Below are positions 57,909-64,000 of a DNA stretch of 64,000 bases, in pieces. Within the stretch, counting starts at the first letter, position 1, and each line of letters starts with the position of its first letter. The stretch is from Acidobacteriota bacterium (GTDB lineage Bacteria > Acidobacteriota > Terriglobia > Bryobacterales > Bryobacteraceae), in the NCBI GenBank assembly GCA_025350695.1, contig JANXXI010000386.1, forward strand, positions 1 through 64,000, in the 5' to 3' direction. A model generated the notes under the pieces. The model was not told the origin of the DNA. It saw only the letters and a list, made by a program, of their open reading frames with translations, and made no database searches. Both the position numbers and the translations under genes were made by a program.

Positions 57909-58904
57909 ATGCCCGAGCTTCGCAAGGACCCAATCACTGGACGGTGGGTTATTATTTCCACCGACCGCGCCCGCAGGCCAACCGACTTCCTTAAACAATC
58001 CGTAAAGATTGAAGGCAGTCGCTTTTGCCCGTTTTGTCCCGGCCACGAGGACAAAACGCCGCAAGAAGTCTTAGCTTTCCGTCACGGTGGAGAGCCAAAC
58101 TCCCCAGGCTGGTCCTTCCGCGTTGTTCCAAACAAATTCCCTGCCCTGCGCGTGGAAGGCGAGATGGACCGTCAAGGCGAAGGCCTCTACGACAAAATGA
58201 ACGGCGTCGGAGCGCATGAAGTCCTGATTGAATCGCCTGACCACAACGCCACGCTTGCCACCATGGATGAGCGTCAAGTCGCCAATCTGCTATGGGGTTT
58301 TCGAGACCGCATGTTGGATTTGAAGAAGGATTCACGCCTTCGCTACGTGCTCCTGTTCAAGAATCACGGAGAGCCAGCCGGAGCCTCGCTCGAACATTGC
58401 CATTCCCAGTTGATTGCCCTCCCCATCGTCCCCAAGCGTGTCGAGGAGGAACTGCAAGGAGCCAAGCGCTATTTCGACTTCCGCGAGCGATGCGTCTATT
58501 GCGACATCGTTCAACAGGAGTTGGCCAGCGCCACGCGGATGGTAATTGAAACTCCGGAGTTCGTCTCCATTTGTCCATTCGCCGCCAGATTCCCATTTGA
58601 AACCTGGATCATTCCCCGCAGACATGGTTCACACTTTGAGACGATCCAGGAAAAAGAAATCCACAACCTGGCCTGGGTGTTGAAATCCACGCTGCAAAAG
58701 ATGGATAAGGCTCTGGAAATGCCTGCTTACAATATGATCATCCACACCGCCCCATTGCAGGATGCTCCGATTGATTCCTATCACTGGCACATCGAAGTAA
58801 TTCCTAAACTGACTCGGGTTGCAGGATTCGAATGGGGCAGTGGTTTTTATATCAACCCGACTCCTCCTGAAGAATCAGCGCGGTACTTGCGTGGCAACGT
58901 TTAA
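57909..58904 (+). CDS. galT: Galactose-1-phosphate uridylyltransferase
   Basis: 'MPELRKDPITGRWVIISTDRARRP', 'CPFCPGHE', 'HCHSQLIALP', 'IHTAPLQDAPIDSYHWHIEVIPKL'. Confidence 0.93.
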   Translation: MPELRKDPITGRWVIISTDRARRPTDFLKQSVKIEGSRFCPFCPGHEDKTPQEVLAFRHGGEPNSPGWSFRVVPNKFPALRVEGEMDRQGEGLYDKMNGVGAHEVLIESPDHNATLATMDERQVANLLWGFRDRMLDLKKDSRLRYVLLFKNHGEPAGASLEHCHSQLIALPIVPKRVEEELQGAKRYFDFRERCVYCDIVQQELASATRMVIETPEFVSICPFAARFPFETWIIPRRHGSHFETIQEKEIHNLAWVLKSTLQKMDKALEMPAYNMIIHTAPLQDAPIDSYHWHIEVIPKLTRVAGFEWGSGFYINPTPPEESARYLRGNV

Positions 58905-58956
58905 ATTCGAGTTCCAGTACTGCCCAAACGTCACGAAACAGCTACACTAGACCCTT

Positions 58957-59577
58957 ATGGATGTTTTCACCGGCAATATGGGCTGGATTGAGGTCGTATG
59001 CGGCCCCATGTTTTCAGGCAAGAGCGAAGAGCTGATTCGCCGCCTTCGCAGAGCCAGAATTGCCAGGAAGCGGGTTCAGGTTTTTAAGCCTGTCATTGAC
59101 GACCGCTACTCGGAATACGAGATCGTTTCTCATTCGGATACTCGCATTGAGGCCGAAGTGGTTAACAACGCCAAGGAAATTCTAACGAAGCTGGATTGGC
59201 GTACCGAAGTTGTCGGTATCGACGAAGCTAACTTCATGGGCCCGGAGTTGGTTGAGATTGCCCAACAATTGGCCGATACGGGGAAGAAAGTTCTGGTTGC
59301 AGGATTGGATACAGATTATCTTGGCCGCCCGTTTCCTCCCATGCCCGATCTGCTAGCGGTGGCGGAATCGATCACTAAAACGCTTGCCATTTGCATGCGC
59401 TGCGGTAATCCGGCGAAGCATACGCAGCGGTTGAGTGGCAGCGAAGATCTTATCGTTGTGGGTGCGGGTGGGATGTATGAGGCGCGCTGCCGCCGATGTT
59501 TTGAAGCCGGAATTCCGAAGCAGGAAACGTTCGATTTTCTGAGTCCTAAGCAGAGGACAGCAACCGCATCCGCGTAG
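58957..59577 (+). CDS. tdk: Thymidine kinase
   Basis: 'VVCGPMFSGKSEELIRRLRRARIARKRVQVFKPVIDDRY', 'VVGIDEANFMG', 'GLDTDYLGRPFPPMPDLLAVAE', Cys4 lasso region. Confidence 0.97.
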   Translation: MDVFTGNMGWIEVVCGPMFSGKSEELIRRLRRARIARKRVQVFKPVIDDRYSEYEIVSHSDTRIEAEVVNNAKEILTKLDWRTEVVGIDEANFMGPELVEIAQQLADTGKKVLVAGLDTDYLGRPFPPMPDLLAVAESITKTLAICMRCGNPAKHTQRLSGSEDLIVVGAGGMYEARCRRCFEAGIPKQETFDFLSPKQRTATASA

Positions 59578-59654
59578 TCCCCTAAGCAAGCCCCAACACT
59601 GCTCACTTAGGTTCCAAACGTGACTAGCGCTCCTGTCCAAACGGGCATTTTCGA

Positions 59655-59740
59655 CTAGACCCCGATGCAAATCGGGGGATTGTTCGAAGTCCTACAACAT
59701 GACCTGGTTCGGACAAATCCCCGATTGTCATCGGGGCTAG
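59655..59740. repeat. BIME-like compound inverted repeat
   Basis: CTAGACCCCGATGCAAATCGGGGGATTGTTCGAA ... and reverse complement CTAGCCCCGATGACAATCGGGGATTTGTCCGAA; each arm itself contains CCCCGAT/ATCGGGG. Confidence 0.85.
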
Positions 59741-59748
59741 ATTGATTG

Positions 59749-60171
59749 TTAACTGGTGTGATCCAGAATAATCTTCCACCCCGCCGAAGTCTTCTTGAAG
59801 ATCAAATTGAAGATTCCGTCTTTATCGCCGCCACCGACCTGGCTTCGCGTCAGGAAGAACTTTCCCAGCACGGAAGCGTGCTCGGCCCCGAGCATCCGAA
59901 CTTCTAGAATCTCGAAACGGAGCGTCCCCATGTTCTCCTTCGTGGGATATCGCTTTTTGTAATCAGCGAGAACGGAGGCGTGCCCTCGCGTGACACTCTT
60001 GCCGACAAAAGTGGTCAGTGCACTGGCTTCGTAGCCGTTCATAAATGAATCCACATCGCCCCGATTCCAGTCCACTACCTGCTTGTCCAGTACCTTCTTA
60101 ATGTCATCCACGGCCGGTTGCGCCAACGCCAGCAGACTCATCAAAATGAAGAGGAGAATTCCTTTACCCAT
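59749..60171 (-). CDS. DUF4440/SnoaL-like NTF2-fold secreted protein
   Basis: 'VDDIKKVLDKQVVDWNRGDVDSFMNGY...GWKIILDHTS'. Confidence 0.9.
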   Translation of the reverse strand: MGKGILLFILMSLLALAQPAVDDIKKVLDKQVVDWNRGDVDSFMNGYEASALTTFVGKSVTRGHASVLADYKKRYPTKENMGTLRFEILEVRMLGAEHASVLGKFFLTRSQVGGGDKDGIFNLIFKKTSAGWKIILDHTS

Positions 60172-60199
60172 AGTGCTTCAATTATACTGGTGAATCAGC

Positions 60200-61312
60200 T
60201 TGCCAATTCTTCCCCAATCCCCCGAAGACCTTGCTTCCGCCTTGGCCCAGGCTGCCGCGAAGAAGCAATCCATCCGTATTTACGGAGGCGATTCCAAACG
60301 AATCATGGGCGGCCCAATTTCGCCCGCCGATGCCGAGATATCTACCAGCCAGCTGCGACGTGTTCTGGCCTATGAGCCAAGCGACCTGACAATCAGCGTC
60401 GAAGCAGGCATGCCTGTCGGCGAGTTGAATCGTCTATTGGCCGACAAAGAGCAGATGCTTCCGCTTGACCCGCCCTTCACCGATAGCGGCACTATCGCCG
60501 GTACCCTGGCCGCAAGCTTAAGCGGACCACGACGACGACTTTACGGCAGTGCTCGCGATCTTATCATCGGTATGAAGTACGCGACACTCGAAGGGAAAAT
60601 CGTGCAGTCCGGCGGCATGGTTGTGAAGAATGTTGCCGGGCTCGATACAGCGAAATTGATGGTCGGTAGTTGGGGAACCTTGGCCGCAATTGCCGTGATC
60701 AACTTCAAGGTCCTGCCCAAACCAGCTTACTCCAAGACCTTCTTAATGCAATTCGATTCGGCGCAAGCTGCAATCGTCAAACGAAACGGCATCCTGAACA
60801 GCGTGTTGCAACCGGCGGCGATTGACATGTTGAATCCCGCGGGGGCGGCGCGGCTGGGGCTCAGTGGTTTCTTGCTTGCCGTGCAAGCCGTGGGGAGCGC
60901 AACCGTAGTTGCGCGCTATACCGCCGAGTTAACCGGAAGTCAAAGTTTGGATGGGGAACAGGAGCTTGCCTTGTGGGGCAAGATTCGCGAATTCGCACCC
61001 AACTTCATGACCGAAAATCCTCAAGGTCTGGTGGCCAAAATCCCTCGGACTTTGGAAGAAATCGAAGGGATCCTAAGATTGCCGCAACCAGTGTTGGCCC
61101 GTGCCGGGGCTGGCGTCTGCTATGCGGCGTTCAACGACCCTGCCGCTTCCCTGTCCCCCGGCGCAATCATCGAATACTCGGCCGAACAGGCCCGGAACAA
61201 ACTTCCGCTTTGGCCCGCGCCCGGAATCGACTTCAAACTCATGCAGAATCTGAAGGGCCTGTTTGACCCCAACCATCTTCTGAACCAAGGACGACTCTAT
61301 GGCCGTATCTGA
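60200..61312 (+). CDS. glcE: FAD-binding oxidoreductase, glycolate oxidase GlcE-like subunit
   Basis: 'IRIYGGDSKRIMG', 'YEPSDLTISVEAGMPVGELNRLLADKEQMLPLDPPF', 'GGMVVKNVAGLDTAKLMVGSWGTLAAIAVINFKVLPKP'. Confidence 0.9.
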   Translation: MPILPQSPEDLASALAQAAAKKQSIRIYGGDSKRIMGGPISPADAEISTSQLRRVLAYEPSDLTISVEAGMPVGELNRLLADKEQMLPLDPPFTDSGTIAGTLAASLSGPRRRLYGSARDLIIGMKYATLEGKIVQSGGMVVKNVAGLDTAKLMVGSWGTLAAIAVINFKVLPKPAYSKTFLMQFDSAQAAIVKRNGILNSVLQPAAIDMLNPAGAARLGLSGFLLAVQAVGSATVVARYTAELTGSQSLDGEQELALWGKIREFAPNFMTENPQGLVAKIPRTLEEIEGILRLPQPVLARAGAGVCYAAFNDPAASLSPGAIIEYSAEQARNKLPLWPAPGIDFKLMQNLKGLFDPNHLLNQGRLYGRI

Positions 61313-62585
61313 GGCTCCAAAACAAGCTGATCTTGACCGCTGTGTTCACTGCGGATTGTGCCTGAACTCCTGCCCTACGTATCGTGAACTGGGCCTGGAA
61401 ATGGATTCGCCGCGAGGACGCATCTATCAAATGGTGCAGGTGACGACGGGCAAAGCGGAGATCACCGAATCATACCAGGAACACATCGAACTTTGCCTTG
61501 CTTGCCGAGCCTGTGAAACGGCCTGCCCTTCCGGCGTCCAGTATGGCCGGTTGGTGGAAGCCGCTCGCGCCCATATCGAACAGAACATAGACCGGCCGTG
61601 GCATGTGAACATGTTGCGCCAGTTTGTGTTCGGCCACTTGCTGCAAACTCCGTTCTTGTTGAAGATCGCTGGATACGGCCTTTATTTTTATCAGGCATCC
61701 GGATTGCAGGGCCTTATCCGGAGCTCGGGATTACTGAAGAGCATGGGCAAGCTGGGAGAGTTGGAATCGTTATCCCCCGGGGCCGAACCTCCATTCTTCT
61801 TCGACCAAATCGGCAAAGTATTTCCCTCCGAAGGCGCCCGCAAACATCGCGTGGCATTTCTGGGCGGTTGCATCGCCAACGTTAGTTTCGCCCGTTTGAA
61901 TGAGGCCACTATTCGCGTGCTGCAGAAGAATGGATGCGAAGTGATCGTTCCCGCCGGGCAGGGATGCTGCGGGGCACTGCACGTCCATTCCGGCTTGAAG
62001 GACATGGCCCGTGAACTGGCCCGCAAAAATATCGACGCCGTTCCGGCCGATAGCTTCGACGCAATCATCACCAACGCCGCGGGCTGCGGTTCCACTCTAA
62101 AAGAGTACGATGAGCTTCTGGAGCACGATTCGGCATATTACGAAAAATCGAAGAAGTTCATAGCGAAGATGAAGGACGTCACTGAATTCCTCGCGGCCAT
62201 CGATTTGAATCCGAACATGGGGAAGCTCGAAACCAGCATCACCTATCAGGATTCCTGCCACTTGGCTCATGGTCAAAAGATCCGCACCGCGCCGCGTAAG
62301 TTGTTAAACGCGGTTCCCGGAGTCACCTTCAAAGAGATGCCGCTATCGGATCTATGCTGCGGAAGCGCCGGAATCTACAACGTGGTCCATTCGGAAATGG
62401 CCAGCCAGCTACTCGAAAACAAGATGGTCTACGTTAATGGGACAAAGGCCGATTGGATCGTCACGGCCAACCCAGGCTGCATGATTCAGTTGCAGGCGGG
62501 GGCGGCGAAGCACGGATCGAATCAGCCAGTGTATCACGTCGTCGAAGTGCTTGACCAGGCTTATCGCCGTTTTGGCGGTAAATAG
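61299..62585 (+). CDS. glcF: Glycolate oxidase iron-sulfur subunit GlcF-like
   Basis: 'CVHCGLCLNSCPTY', 'CLACRACETACPSGV', two CCG-domain motifs (GCCGALHVHSG, CCGSAGIY). Confidence 0.95.
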   Translation: MAVSEAPKQADLDRCVHCGLCLNSCPTYRELGLEMDSPRGRIYQMVQVTTGKAEITESYQEHIELCLACRACETACPSGVQYGRLVEAARAHIEQNIDRPWHVNMLRQFVFGHLLQTPFLLKIAGYGLYFYQASGLQGLIRSSGLLKSMGKLGELESLSPGAEPPFFFDQIGKVFPSEGARKHRVAFLGGCIANVSFARLNEATIRVLQKNGCEVIVPAGQGCCGALHVHSGLKDMARELARKNIDAVPADSFDAIITNAAGCGSTLKEYDELLEHDSAYYEKSKKFIAKMKDVTEFLAAIDLNPNMGKLETSITYQDSCHLAHGQKIRTAPRKLLNAVPGVTFKEMPLSDLCCGSAGIYNVVHSEMASQLLENKMVYVNGTKADWIVTANPGCMIQLQAGAAKHGSNQPVYHVVEVLDQAYRRFGGK

Positions 62586-64000
62586 CGGTCGAACTGCTGT
62601 TTCATTTCCTGGTCGATCCGCAACGCCAGCCCGTCTTTGTATGTTTCATAGGGTAGGTACAGGTCTCCGTGGTCGCGACCGGGCACAATCTCACAGGCGT
62701 CTTCCCTGCCCTTCGACTTCAGGAATCCACACAGCATTGTGGCCGCTTCTTCCAAGTGAAAAGTGTCTTGCGATCCGACAACCAAACGAATTTTTCCGCG
62801 TAACTTTGGCCCAAGCGTGGCCCAGTTCTCCTCTACAATTCGACGAATATCGTAGCGCTTCCAATACTCCTGTACAACGGGATCTTGCACGCCAGTCACC
62901 CGATTGAACAACTGCATCGGCCGTCCATCTGGCCCCTTAGGGCTGAACGCCCAATCAAAAGAAGCAAGCTGCCCACCCACGGGGCCCGCCACTTCTTCTT
63001 GGCGTAAAAACTCTTCAAAGGTGGCGACATCCTTGCCCTTGTCGCGCACCAACCAGACCGGTTTGCCGTCCAGCTTTTGAAAGGCGAGCTGAGCTGAACC
63101 AGGAGTAGCGTCAATGCCTGTGAAGCTATGGAAATCAACTGGATCTGGGGCCGTTGGCCATGTGCCTCCAAAGAAATCAGGATACGCAACCTGCAACCAG
63201 AGCGTGGACCAACCACCGGACGAATGCCCCGTCAGGAACCGTGCGCCGGGGTTTGGAACCAGCTTGTACTTCTTTTCGAGGTAAGGAATGAACTCCGTGG
63301 TGAGCGCCGCGCCCCAGGGACCATTGTTTACCGAATCGGCAAAGACGTGATGCCCTGTTGGAAACGAAGCATTCAAAAACACGTGAACCATTTCGGCATA
63401 CTTACCTTCGCCAATCTGTTTGCGAATATTGCCGCCTTGATTCCACGCCGCACGGTGGTTACCGCCGAAGCCGTGAACACGATATACGGTGGGGTAACGA
63501 GTCTTCGGGTTCTTACCATAATCCGGTGGCAACACCACGCCAGCCTGAATCATAATGGGCCGTCCCCAGAATGCAGTCAGCAGGGGGCTCTCGAATTCAA
63601 CGAGTTCGATGCCTTCCACTTCCTTCGGTTGAGACCGCGGCGGGGTAACAATGGAAAGCTTCAACGCAACCGGTTGAACAGTGGCCGGATCCCACTCCTT
63701 AACTCCGACCACTTCGCTTTGAAGATCTCCGGCATCCTGTCCGCCGCTGGCGAAACTGTGATTAGGGTCTAGCAGCGCCATGAACTCCCACGCGCCCGCA
63801 GGAGCCTCCGAAAAGGGTTTAGGATAAGCTTTCAAGTCAGGGTCGAACGTCACTGTCTGCCCAGGCGCGATGTGTTCAAACTCCATTGCCGCAAACCATG
63901 TGGCTCCGGGCACAAAGCTGGTGGATATGCGCGAGCGGTCTTTAACGCCCTTGGCCATCAACACGAACAACCTGCCCGAGGCCCCTTTTGGAGCAATCGC
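62561..64000 (-). CDS. Putative esterase (alpha/beta hydrolase), partial at right edge
   Basis: Frame remains open to the right edge (AIAPKGASGRLFVLMAKGVKD...); 'RYPTVYRVHGFGGNHRAAWNQGG', 'GHSSGGWSTLWLQ'. Confidence 0.85.
   Translation of the reverse strand, partial: AIAPKGASGRLFVLMAKGVKDRSRISTSFVPGATWFAAMEFEHIAPGQTVTFDPDLKAYPKPFSEAPAGAWEFMALLDPNHSFASGGQDAGDLQSEVVGVKEWDPATVQPVALKLSIVTPPRSQPKEVEGIELVEFESPLLTAFWGRPIMIQAGVVLPPDYGKNPKTRYPTVYRVHGFGGNHRAAWNQGGNIRKQIGEGKYAEMVHVFLNASFPTGHHVFADSVNNGPWGAALTTEFIPYLEKKYKLVPNPGARFLTGHSSGGWSTLWLQVAYPDFFGGTWPTAPDPVDFHSFTGIDATPGSAQLAFQKLDGKPVWLVRDKGKDVATFEEFLRQEEVAGPVGGQLASFDWAFSPKGPDGRPMQLFNRVTGVQDPVVQEYWKRYDIRRIVEENWATLGPKLRGKIRLVVGSQDTFHLEEAATMLCGFLKSKGREDACEIVPGRDHGDLYLPYETYKDGLALRIDQEMKQQFDRYLPPKRR

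Noticed and set aside
1-64000. CRISPR arrays, tRNA/rRNA genes, integrases or IS transposases
   Set aside because: No spaced direct-repeat array, no recognised tRNA/rRNA sequence and no transposase/integrase motifs seen by eye; a tRNAscan/ISfinder run would be needed to exclude fully.

Overview
64 kb bacterial window, densely coding, with no rRNA, tRNA, CRISPR array or transposase that I can recognise. Gene content (TIGR03437 'Solibacter' C-terminal domains, CRTAC/ASPIC-UnbV proteins, CHRD repeats, PmoA-like DUF6807, many FGly sulfatases) suggests an Acidobacteriota genome of the Bryobacterales/Solibacter type; this is an inference. Main blocks: (i) ~2-13745 (-), an eight-gene MoxR/DUF58/vWA operon with a DUF4159 protein, an HExxH TPR protein, a caspase/C13-like protein that appears to lack its catalytic Cys, and a Gln/Gly-rich membrane protein running off the left edge (absent from the supplied ORF track); (ii) 15983-23264 (-), a translationally coupled trio CRTAC/ASPIC - pentaheme cytochrome/TPR - TPR/FG-GAP/ASPIC; (iii) CHRD and TIGR03437 secreted proteins; (iv) 28939-33717 (+), MFS-queC-queE-DedA-ThuA-DUF697; (v) IolB, ThiE, APC permease, amidohydrolase, PmoA-like, orphan sugar-binding protein; (vi) sulfatase/PQQ/sulfatase cluster; (vii) leuABCD with a divergent LysR; (viii) a decayed segment ~53.0-56.7 kb; (ix) YraN, GalT, Tdk, GlcE/GlcF and an esterase. 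The strongest hidden signal is at 25981-26343 (-): the ORF caller starts a thioredoxin-fold ArsC/Spx-like protein too late. An in-frame UGA gives MKLDWIYHRNG-U-MTC-ARTQEFL, a UxxC redox motif, followed at bacterial SECIS spacing by a perfect 6-bp hairpin with a GU-containing apical loop: a candidate selenoprotein. Other signals: dispersed palindromes and a repeat that supplies C-terminal codons and stop codons of several genes, an unlisted 39-aa membrane micro-protein, in-frame UGA interruptions in two other genes, and a short LeuA without its regulatory domain.
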